Made by a program: the position numbers and the translations under genes
Shown: one piece after another, positions 1 to 5,170 of the stretch
Numbering within the stretch: position 1 is the first letter of the stretch
How the letters are laid out: each line of letters begins with the position of its first letter
The notes under the pieces: model-generated
The model's input: the letters and a program-made list of their open reading frames with translations, nothing else
Database searches by the model: none
What the model was told of the DNA's origin: nothing
Source of the DNA: Saprospiraceae bacterium
Lineage (GTDB): Bacteria; Bacteroidota; Bacteroidia; Chitinophagales; Saprospiraceae
Assembly (NCBI GenBank): GCA_013002475.1
Contig: JABDJM010000071.1
Coordinates: forward strand, 1 to 5,170
Reading direction: 5' to 3'
Length of the DNA stretch: 5,170 bases

Positions 1-3000
1 GTGCAGAAACCTTTTTGGCGACTGGACTTCAGGCACCTGATCCTGGAACGGTGGTTCAAAGTGGTTCTGAAACTATAGCCTTAAATGCTGGAGATATCTT
101 TTGCTTTAGGCTAAGCACGCCAGACAACTTCTTTGGATCTTCAGTAGCGACCATTACCAATTTTACCCCTCCATTAAATACAGGGGATTTTGCCTCAACT
201 AATTGGACAACCACTGCTACAAACTCCCCAGGTACGGTCTCCTATACTGGAGCGATGGCCACGGATAATTGCGGTGTGGACTTCTCCACCTTAGCGATAG
301 ATGGCTCATCAACCTGGGAAGCAAATTGTGGAAACATTGGAGTGAACTCTGCCACCATCACCCTGAGTGATATAAATGGCAATGAAGGAAATTGTGTCGT
401 ATCAATTACTGTTGAAGATAATACTGCACCAACCTTTACTAATGTTCCAATGGATGTTAGTGCTGTTTGTGGCAACGTCCCTTCTTCCGGCACACCCACC
501 GCCAATGATAACTGCAGCACAAATCTTGTGGTTGTTATGAGTGAGCTTAGTACCCAATCAGGGAATCCAAGTACTTGCAGCAATTACAATTACACAGTTA
601 CAAGAACATGGAGTTCTACAGATGACCAGGGTAACATGGGAAGTGTAAGCCAGGTAATCACTGTGGTGGATATGGATCCTCCGGTTAGCCCAACTTACGC
701 TGACAACATCAACCCTGATGGAACGATCGGTACCGAACCAGCTGCATGTTATGCTGAGGTTTCCTTATCAATGATCAATCTGGTGGATTGTGCACCCTAC
801 GCAAACCTAACCATCACTAACGATTCTCCATTCGCTTATGCAGGTGGGTCAGATGCTTCTGGCCAATACCCTGTGGGTACGCACAATGTAAACTTTACAG
901 TGAGTGATCCTTGCGGAAATACAACTGCATATAATCAGGTCTTTACGGTAATTGACGATGTTTCTCCAATTGCTATTTGCAAAACGGTTACTCTGGGCTT
1001 ACCTTCTAACGGATCCCTGACCGTGCTACCAGGATTCATAGATGACGGAAGTATTGACAATTGTGGAAACATAGTCAGTTATAGTGTTTCACCGAATGCC
1101 TTTGATTGTAGTCATGCGGATGGTGTTACTCCATGGCCTATCAGCTTAACTGTTGTAGATGATTCAGGTAATTCTGCTACTTGTAGCACAACTATAATCA
1201 TTCAGGAAAACTTCTCTCCAACAGCAGTTTGTCAGGATATTACGATTGAGTTGGATGCAAATAGTCAAGCCTCGATCACTGCAAGCGATATAAACAATGG
1301 TTCCTTTGACAACTGTACGAACCCTGGAGATTTGGTAATTTCAGTTTCACAGACAAACTTTACTGAGGCAAATGTTGGTTTGAACACAGTTACGTTATCG
1401 GTTCAGGATATAAATGGAAATGTGGGTACTTGTACAGCGACCGTTACTGTTGAAATTCCTGAAACTTGTTTTGCAATCGGTACAGAATCAGGACCATCTG
1501 GGACTACAATCCAGGTTCCGATTACAGTTACCGATTTTGTTAACGTTGGTAGCTTCCAGTTTTTGATAGTGGCCTCAAACCAGGCCGCAGTTGATATTAT
1601 AGACGTGGCTACTACCCCAGCCCTTGGTTTTGGAACTTTTTCAACTTTCTTGATCGGAGAGGACAGTATTCGGGTAAGTTATACTGTACCACAAACACCA
1701 TACATGCCATTGACACTGGCAGATGGAACTTCCATCCTTGAGATCGAAGTTTTCCTCTCAGGTAATGTTGGAGACTTCTCCTTCCTTGAAATCACTGACG
1801 ACCCTACATCTATTCCGAGTGAATTGATCCATGATTTTAATGGCTCATTCTTCCCGGTTTCACCTCTTTGTGAATTCATCGGAGGTGCTGCTGTAGATTC
1901 TCCGCCAAACTTATTTATCAGTGGAGATCTCTTTACGGAAAACGGAGACCCAATCGCCGTTGGTGATGTAACAGCCTACAATCTATCCAATATTAGTGTA
2001 GACGATGTTGATGTGACTGGAAATGACGGGATGTACAATCTTGGTCCTGTATTAGGAGGCGATACTTACGAGGTGATTCCTGCGAAGGATACAAATTGGA
2101 CCAATGGTGTAACAGCATTCGATCTGGGTAAGATCCAACAGCATGTCGTTGGCTTCGATACCCTTGAATCTGTTTACAAGAAAATCGCTGCTGATGCATT
2201 TAGAGATTTTCAAATTACCACTTTTGACATACTGCAATTACAGGTAATGCTAGCCTCTACGGTTCTCGGACCAGGTAACCTAGTGACTCCACCAAGTCAA
2301 ACCAGTTGGGTATTTGTTCATGCAATAGATACTCCGGCTATGCTTCAACCATTATTTGTGCCTCCATACACAGAAACAGTGGTACTTCCTGCACTAGCAA
2401 TGGATACTATGGGAGTTGATTTTATAGGTATTAAAATCGGAGATGTTACTGGAAATGCGAATCCTCTTACCCTGATCAGCAATCCGGGTACCGGGTACAT
2501 TGCTGCGGAAGGAAGAGGCCTAGGCAACAGGACTTTGACTGTAACAGAACTAATTGCCGATGAAGGAGATCGGATCACAATCCCAATATTCTCTAAGGAG
2601 GAAACTGATTACCTGGCATTACAATGGGCATTTGATGTAAATACTGATCATGCCAAGGTTGTTGGAGTAAAAGTGAATCCAAATAGTGGATTAGATGAAG
2701 GTGATATCCATCTGCAATATTCAGATCAGGGTAAAATCGTGGTTATTGGATTTAATGAGATCTCCAAGGATCTTAAATCCGGTGAATACTTGTTCGAAAT
2801 AGAACTTGAAGCAACCACTTCCTTTAGATTATCTGATATCCTTACCCTTGATGATGCAAATCTTGATGCAAGGATATTCAAGGAAACTGGAGATGCTTTC
2901 GGTTTAGACCTTGAGTTTGATCAGAATGATCTTCCAACCGGAGATTTCGCCCTGATGCAAAATCAGCCTAATCCTTTCATAGACATGACCTCTATCGGCT

Positions 3001-3203
3001 TCGTTTTACCTGAAGAAGGAGAGGCCAAACTGACCATTACTGATGTGGCCGGCAAAGTCTTGAAAGTGATCGAGGGTGACTATCCTGCAGGATACTCGAA
3101 AGTGGAACTACTAAGGTCAGAGCTTCCTATGAATGGGGTATTATTCTATACCCTCCGATCAGGAGAATACAAGCAAACCAAGACTATGACGCTTGTAGAA
3201 TAG
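1..3203 (+). CDS. Large T9SS-secreted HYR/cohesin/dockerin surface protein, 5'-truncated (gene A)
   Basis: The reading frame is open from the left edge (first whole codon at 3) to the TAG at 3201-3203, so the true start lies upstream. A TTG at 15 is only an internal Leu codon. Modules in order: the end of a CUB-like beta-sandwich (to about 179, with NAGDIFCFRLSTPD); five HYR/Ig-like modules (207-1454); a cohesin-like module (1464-1865); a small SpaA/carboxypeptidase-regulatory-like sandwich (1914-2084); dockerin-like calcium loops (2085-2258); a linker ending in FIGIKIGDVTGNA (about 2415-2460); a second cohesin-like module (2529-2921); and a type A T9SS sorting domain (2937-3200). No catalytic domain is visible. 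By family knowledge this is an exported, surface-anchored or released adhesin or matrix protein; its exact role is unknown. Lys and Arg are nearly absent before 2085 and normal after it. A hydrolase in the missing N-terminal part cannot be excluded. Confidence 0.93.
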   Translation, partial: AETFLATGLQAPDPGTVVQSGSETIALNAGDIFCFRLSTPDNFFGSSVATITNFTPPLNTGDFASTNWTTTATNSPGTVSYTGAMATDNCGVDFSTLAIDGSSTWEANCGNIGVNSATITLSDINGNEGNCVVSITVEDNTAPTFTNVPMDVSAVCGNVPSSGTPTANDNCSTNLVVVMSELSTQSGNPSTCSNYNYTVTRTWSSTDDQGNMGSVSQVITVVDMDPPVSPTYADNINPDGTIGTEPAACYAEVSLSMINLVDCAPYANLTITNDSPFAYAGGSDASGQYPVGTHNVNFTVSDPCGNTTAYNQVFTVIDDVSPIAICKTVTLGLPSNGSLTVLPGFIDDGSIDNCGNIVSYSVSPNAFDCSHADGVTPWPISLTVVDDSGNSATCSTTIIIQENFSPTAVCQDITIELDANSQASITASDINNGSFDNCTNPGDLVISVSQTNFTEANVGLNTVTLSVQDINGNVGTCTATVTVEIPETCFAIGTESGPSGTTIQVPITVTDFVNVGSFQFLIVASNQAAVDIIDVATTPALGFGTFSTFLIGEDSIRVSYTVPQTPYMPLTLADGTSILEIEVFLSGNVGDFSFLEITDDPTSIPSELIHDFNGSFFPVSPLCEFIGGAAVDSPPNLFISGDLFTENGDPIAVGDVTAYNLSNISVDDVDVTGNDGMYNLGPVLGGDTYEVIPAKDTNWTNGVTAFDLGKIQQHVVGFDTLESVYKKIAADAFRDFQITTFDILQLQVMLASTVLGPGNLVTPPSQTSWVFVHAIDTPAMLQPLFVPPYTETVVLPALAMDTMGVDFIGIKIGDVTGNANPLTLISNPGTGYIAAEGRGLGNRTLTVTELIADEGDRITIPIFSKEETDYLALQWAFDVNTDHAKVVGVKVNPNSGLDEGDIHLQYSDQGKIVVIGFNEISKDLKSGEYLFEIELEATTSFRLSDILTLDDANLDARIFKETGDAFGLDLEFDQNDLPTGDFALMQNQPNPFIDMTSIGFVLPEEGEAKLTITDVAGKVLKVIEGDYPAGYSKVELLRSELPMNGVLFYTLRSGEYKQTKTMTLVE
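207..1454 (+). repeat. Array of five HYR/Ig-like protein modules in gene A
   Basis: Five diverged modules of about 70-95 residues lie at roughly 207-416, 423-674, 675-959, 960-1208 and 1209-1454. Each tends to begin with an Asp/Ser-Pro boundary (TAPTF, DPPVS, VSPIA, FSPTA). Most carry a central DNC-type cysteine and end in a D-x-x-GN-x-x-x-C strand followed by a V-x-V-x-(D/E) strand. The second is the C-plus-'RTWSSTDDQGN' subtype common in Bacteroidota. HYR modules are extracellular Ig-like folds that act as spacers or adhesive units, and the paired cysteines suggest disulfides. At DNA level the copies are well diverged: the longest similarity noticed is an 11-base identity (369-379 and 1407-1417), so these are old duplications. 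Module boundaries are approximate. Confidence 0.8.
1464..1865 (+). other. Cohesin-like domain 1 of gene A
   Basis: About 134 residues running from TCFAIGTESGPSGTTIQVPI to FFPVSPL. The pattern fits the cohesin/carbohydrate-binding-like beta-sandwich: an opening strand with G-x-x-(I/V)-x-V-P-(I/V), then V-x-x-F-x-V/N-V-G-(S/A)-F-Q-F, a middle 'DSIRVSY' strand, and 'ADGTSILEIEVF' before the last strands. In cellulosomes this fold binds dockerins; in Bacteroidota it is common in surface proteins with no cellulosome. Whether it binds a dockerin here is not shown. Confidence 0.6.
2085..2258 (+). other. Dockerin-like duplicated calcium-loop segment in gene A
   Basis: Two 12-residue loops fit dockerin/EF-hand spacing. 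The first is DTNWTNGVTAFD (2088-2123), with acidic or polar residues at positions 1, 3, 5, 9 and 12, followed by the helix LGKIQQHVVG. The second is DAFRDFQITTFD (2193-2228), followed by the helix ILQLQVMLAS. Position 5 of loop 1 is Thr, not Asp, and position 3 of loop 2 is Phe, not Asn/Asp, so calcium binding may be weakened, especially in loop 2. The 'TAFDLGKIQQHVVG' style is typical of Saprospirales-type dockerin-like regions. It is preceded by a small beta-sandwich (1914-2084) and followed by the FIGIKIGDVTGNA linker, an arrangement often seen in this lineage. Confidence 0.65.
2529..2921 (+). other. Cohesin-like domain 2 of gene A
   Basis: About 131 residues between the FIGIKIGDVTGNA linker and the sorting domain. 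They begin RTLTVTELIADEGDRITIPI and continue through a 'YLALQWAFDVN' strand, 'GKIVVIGFNE', and 'LKSGEYLFEIELEAT', the strand order expected of a cohesin-like beta-sandwich. Unlike cohesin-like domain 1 it has no cysteine and has ordinary Lys/Arg content. The assignment rests on pattern only and is less certain than for domain 1. Confidence 0.5.
2937..3200 (+). other. T9SS type A C-terminal sorting domain of gene A
   Basis: The last 88 residues match the Por secretion-system sorting signal. They have MQNQPNPF, then 'IGFVLPEEGEAKLTITDVAGK', 'AGYSKVELLRSELPMNGVLFYTL', and a terminal 'K-x-K-T-M-T-LVE'. In this family the domain directs the protein, already in the periplasm via Sec, through the outer-membrane type IX translocon and is normally removed during surface attachment or release. 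It is complete and ends at the stop codon, so gene A's 3' end is intact. Confidence 0.92.
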
Positions 3204-3225
3204 GCCTTTTTTCCTATTGACATAT

Positions 3226-3261
3226 AAAAGCCAGTAGATCAATTGATTTACTGGCTTTTTT
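3226..3261 (+). terminator. Intrinsic terminator after gene A
   Basis: A 15-bp stem (3226-3240 with 3245-3259, one G-U pair at 3237/3248) encloses an AATT loop. It contains the perfect arm AAAGCCAGTA/TACTGGCTTT and ends in a T tract (3256-3261). It starts 23 bases after the stop codon. The A run at the left foot means it could also act on the opposite strand. It implies that gene B is not simply read through from gene A. Confidence 0.9.
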
Positions 3262-3427
3262 CTTTGGGAAACACTTGTCAATGGCATCAAAAAGGTTCAT
3301 TTTTACAATATCCTACCAAGCTTGGTCTATACCTTTTACCGAACTCTAAGAATCTCTATAATAAAGCCTTAAAGAAGGCTGGTTCGGATATATAATTATT
3401 ATTTTTAATGGATTTTAGCTTATTGTC

Positions 3428-3473
3428 CTAACTCTTTGACGCTAACTGCGTATACACCGAATTGAAGAGTTAG
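3428..3473 (+). promoter_or_regulatory. Long-loop hairpin in gene B leader
   Basis: Perfect 9-bp arms CTAACTCTT (3428-3436) and AAGAGTTAG (3465-3473) extend inward by two possible G-U pairs (3437/3464 and 3438/3463) and close a loop of about 24 bases. There is no T tract directly after it that would make it a convincing terminator: TTTTA at 3474-3478 is short. It could be the outer helix of a folded leader RNA or a protein-binding inverted repeat. Confidence 0.45.
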
Positions 3474-3503
3474 TTTTAGGGATATGCCAGAAACCGAGTT
3501 ACA

Positions 3504-3571
3504 AAGCCCCAGGCTTAACACTGTCGCGCTATTGCCTTCCGGCAAAGCTGATTTTTGGCCTATTTCTAGGC
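3504..3571 (+). promoter_or_regulatory. Three-hairpin cluster in gene B leader, candidate cis-regulatory RNA
   Basis: Three compact hairpins follow one another. AAGCC/GGCTT (3504-3508 with 3512-3516) has a CCA loop. GCT-A-TTGCC/GGCAA-AGC (3528-3536 with 3541-3548) has 8 bp, a bulged A at 3531 and a TTCC loop. GCCTA/TAGGC (3558-3562 with 3567-3571) has a TTTC loop. The start codon lies 43 bases further on. Alternative pairings exist: TTGCCT (3532-3537) with AGGCAA (3568-3573), and AAGCAA (3572-3577) with TTGCTT (3609-3614) just before the ATG. Such competition is what an RNA switch would need, but short GC-containing stems also arise by chance, and I cannot assign a known family. Confidence 0.35.
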
Positions 3572-3614
3572 AAGCAATCTCTCGTGAAAAACTAATCAAA
3601 ACACTCAGTTGCTT

Positions 3615-3680
3615 ATGAAGCGCTTTAAAACGCTTTTAGCCGGTCTTGTAGTAACCCTATTTTCACTACAAACCCAAGGA
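3615..3680 (+). other. Sec signal peptide of gene B
   Basis: MKRF-K gives a positive n-region with all three of the protein's visible Lys/Arg residues. It is followed by a hydrophobic core LLAGLVVTLFSL and a polar c-region QTQG. Cleavage is probably near G22/Q23, leaving an N-terminal Gln as is common in Bacteroidota exported proteins. There is no lipobox cysteine, so it is not a lipoprotein. Confidence 0.85.
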
Positions 3681-5170
3681 CAACTTACTATCACAGCCAA
3701 CTCAGGGAGTATCTCTTGCGATACCCCAAGTTATTGTATGGATGTTGTAGCGGATGGATTTAATGATATTTCAATCTTCCAATTCTCGTTGAGCTATGAC
3801 TCTACATATTGGAATTTCGATTCTGTCATAAACTCTTTCCATGGAAATTTAGCATTTGCTGAAGCAAGTACCGGAGAGGTTAATTTTAGCTGGTTTGAAT
3901 TTCCAGTGATGACTTCCCTGCCACCGGGATCTGTTCTTTTCTCCCTTTGTCTAGCCCCTACAGGTCTTACGGGTACCACCCCGGTTGATTTTATTGATGG
4001 TGCCAATACTCCTATCCAAATTGCCGATGGTAGTGGCATGTTGTTGAATCCGGGTTTGGATTATTTTTTAGTAGATGCCAGTGTCGATATTTCCGATTCT
4101 GTTAATCCTGTGATCCTGTGCCCAGCGGATACAACAATCATGGCTCCTTCAGGGAGTGCGGTAATGGATATAGGACCTGCCGTTGCCACTGACAATTGTT
4201 TTTTGAGCTCCCTTGATTATAATATTTCTGGAGCAACCGCAACCAGTGGTTCTGGAGATGCTTCAGGCGAAATGTTTAATGAAGGTACTTCCACTATTAC
4301 CTATACAGGCGTTGATGCAAGTAGCAACAACTCAAGCTGCGTATTCGATGTGGAATTGATCAATACCACTGATGATTCAACCTTTCAATTCATACCGAAT
4401 GTTACCATTGATTGTGATCTTGGTATCGTTGAGCTTTGTGTTGCCGCCAATAATTTTGAAGATATAATTGGTTTACAGACCCCAATTCTTTGGGATACAG
4501 CAGCACTTACTTATCAATTCTCCTCTGTACACCTTCCTCCAACCTCTAGCATTGCTGAAGGAGGTGTTGCCAATGGAATTATGGCATTTATTTTTAGTGC
4601 GGGTCCTAGCTTACCCTCCGGATTGACCATTCCGGATGGGGACACGATGTTCTGTTCAACATTTGACATAAATATCGAGCCCGTTTCTACTACCTCTCCC
4701 CTTTTTAATTTCATGGATATTCCGGGATTACCAATAAGTGTAAACGAAGGAGAACCTTTTATCATTCTTCCTGAAAACTATGAATTTATAGATTCTTCCC
4801 CTCCGGTATTAACGAATTGCCCAACTGATACCACTATTGTAGTTTCAGATGGAAGCTGTGAAACAGCCTTTACCTGGGTGGATCCAACAATCACTGATGA
4901 TTGTGATGCCAACCCAATCCTTACTTCAAGTCATGTTAACGGAAGCATATTTACCGAAGGATCAACTTTAGTAACTTTTACGGCCACTGACCAGGCAGGA
5001 AATACAAGCACCTGTGACTTTGTCGTCACGGTAACTGAAGATGTCGACCCAGAAATAGATTGCCCTAATGATACAGTGATCATCTCTTTGGTACCGATGG
5101 TGGTTAACGGGATCTCCGCTTCTGCCACAGATAGTTGCAGCATTCCATCTCTATCATATACTCTTGGTGG
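3615..5170 (+). CDS. Secreted cohesin/HYR surface protein, 3'-truncated (gene B)
   Basis: Open from ATG 3615 to the right edge: 518 whole codons and no stop. The start is supported by a signal peptide and by an in-frame TGA at 3585, with no other ATG between. Residues 1-22 (MKRFKTLLAGLVVTLF...) are a Sec signal. They are followed by cohesin-like module 1 (about 24-158), HYR 1 (163-250), cohesin-like module 2 (256-391), HYR 2 (394-476) and the start of HYR 3 (477 on). Both cohesin-like modules carry a cysteine trio with similar spacing (C35/C41/C112 and C267/C275/C347). No enzyme motif is visible. The mature visible part has no Lys or Arg and 62 Asp/Glu. It shares its module kit with gene A and probably also ends in a T9SS sorting domain beyond the window (inference). 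Likely an extracellular adhesin or matrix component; its partner is unknown. Confidence 0.93.
   Translation, partial: MKRFKTLLAGLVVTLFSLQTQGQLTITANSGSISCDTPSYCMDVVADGFNDISIFQFSLSYDSTYWNFDSVINSFHGNLAFAEASTGEVNFSWFEFPVMTSLPPGSVLFSLCLAPTGLTGTTPVDFIDGANTPIQIADGSGMLLNPGLDYFLVDASVDISDSVNPVILCPADTTIMAPSGSAVMDIGPAVATDNCFLSSLDYNISGATATSGSGDASGEMFNEGTSTITYTGVDASSNNSSCVFDVELINTTDDSTFQFIPNVTIDCDLGIVELCVAANNFEDIIGLQTPILWDTAALTYQFSSVHLPPTSSIAEGGVANGIMAFIFSAGPSLPSGLTIPDGDTMFCSTFDINIEPVSTTSPLFNFMDIPGLPISVNEGEPFIILPENYEFIDSSPPVLTNCPTDTTIVVSDGSCETAFTWVDPTITDDCDANPILTSSHVNGSIFTEGSTLVTFTATDQAGNTSTCDFVVTVTEDVDPEIDCPNDTVIISLVPMVVNGISASATDSCSIPSLSYTLG

Larger units (their letters stand above)
3262..3614 (+). promoter_or_regulatory. 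Intergenic region: probable promoter and long structured leader of gene B
   Basis: About 350 bases with no supported gene. The first part is AT-rich and holds a 12-base palindrome ACCAAGCTTGGT (3315-3326), a small hairpin AGCCTT/AAGGCT (3365-3370 with 3375-3380), and an A/T-rich stretch around 3387-3409. The promoter is probably here or just downstream, but I see no clean Bacteroidota -33/-7 pair (TTG with TAnnTTTG). From 3428 on, inverted repeats are dense (see separate entries). Just before the start is the A-rich stretch 3587-3603 with no Shine-Dalgarno, as is usual in Bacteroidota. A 22-codon ATG frame at 3281-3349 is not convincing as a gene. Confidence 0.5.

Noticed and set aside
15..17. 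TTG start codon for gene A
   Set aside because: The frame is open to the left edge with sensible domain sequence (A-E-T-F before it) and there is no signal peptide after it. It is an internal Leu codon of a truncated gene.
242..583. Reverse-strand 113-codon frame, and the other reverse-strand frames at 1679-1879, 1993-2237, 2345-2578, 3794-4039, 4514-4765 and 4931-5143
   Set aside because: All lie opposite well-supported coding sequence, show no domain, signal or start context, and read as antisense shadows of genes A and B.
207..1454. Tandem DNA repeats or a CRISPR-like array in the HYR region
   Set aside because: The periodicity is at protein-fold level. The DNA copies are too diverged, with only about 11 identical bases in the best spot noticed.
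3217..3245. TTGACA as a sigma-70 type -35 box
   Set aside because: No -10 element at a suitable distance. It sits immediately before the terminator stem, and Bacteroidota promoters use a different consensus.
3281..3349. 22-codon ATG frame in the intergenic region
   Set aside because: Very short, with no recognisable feature and no sign of a translation start. It is expected by chance in a region of this size.
3357..3396. TATAAT sequences at 3357-3362 and 3391-3396 as promoter -10 boxes
   Set aside because: They lie in AT-rich DNA with no matching upstream element and do not fit the Bacteroidota TAnnTTTG form. Not enough to call a promoter.
3587..3600. AAAAACTAA-like tail suggesting a preQ1-I riboswitch
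   Set aside because: The required upstream pseudoknot stem-loop with its C-rich loop is absent. The match is only to an A-rich tail that is common before Bacteroidota starts.

Overview
The window looks like part of a Bacteroidota genome, most likely a marine or environmental member of the Saprospirales/Lewinella type. This rests on four things: a type A Por/T9SS C-terminal sorting domain, arrays of HYR-like Ig-fold modules, a dockerin-like segment followed by an 'FIGIKIGDVTGNA' signature, and a start codon with no Shine-Dalgarno but an A-rich leader. The lineage is inferred from protein style; no rRNA or other marker gene is present.

Layout. Positions 1-3203 (+) hold the 3' part of a very large secreted surface protein (gene A), cut by the left edge. 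In order it has the end of a CUB-like beta-sandwich, five HYR/Ig-like modules, a cohesin-like module, a small beta-sandwich, a dockerin-like pair of calcium loops, a linker with the FIGIKIGDVTGNA motif, a second cohesin-like module and the T9SS sorting domain. A strong intrinsic terminator follows at 3226-3261. About 350 bases without a gene (3262-3614) come next, rich in inverted repeats in their second half and probably the promoter and 5' leader of the next gene. From 3615 to the right edge (+) runs the 5' part of a second secreted protein (gene B), open to the end with no stop. It has a Sec signal peptide and then alternating cohesin-like and HYR modules.

How they work together. Both genes point the same way and use the same module kit, so they look like a tandem family of cell-surface or extracellular-matrix proteins exported by Sec plus the type IX system. 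They are probably transcribed separately, because a terminator and a long leader lie between them. Cohesin-like and dockerin-like modules occur within one chain and across neighbours, which raises the possibility of self-assembly.

Most striking observation: lysine and arginine are almost absent. The visible mature part of gene B (496 residues) has none, while it has 62 Asp/Glu. Gene A has only four K/R in its first 694 visible residues, then 26 in the last 372, and the change falls exactly at the dockerin-like segment. The second item worth following up is the structured leader, which has competing base-pairings and no family that I can assign.
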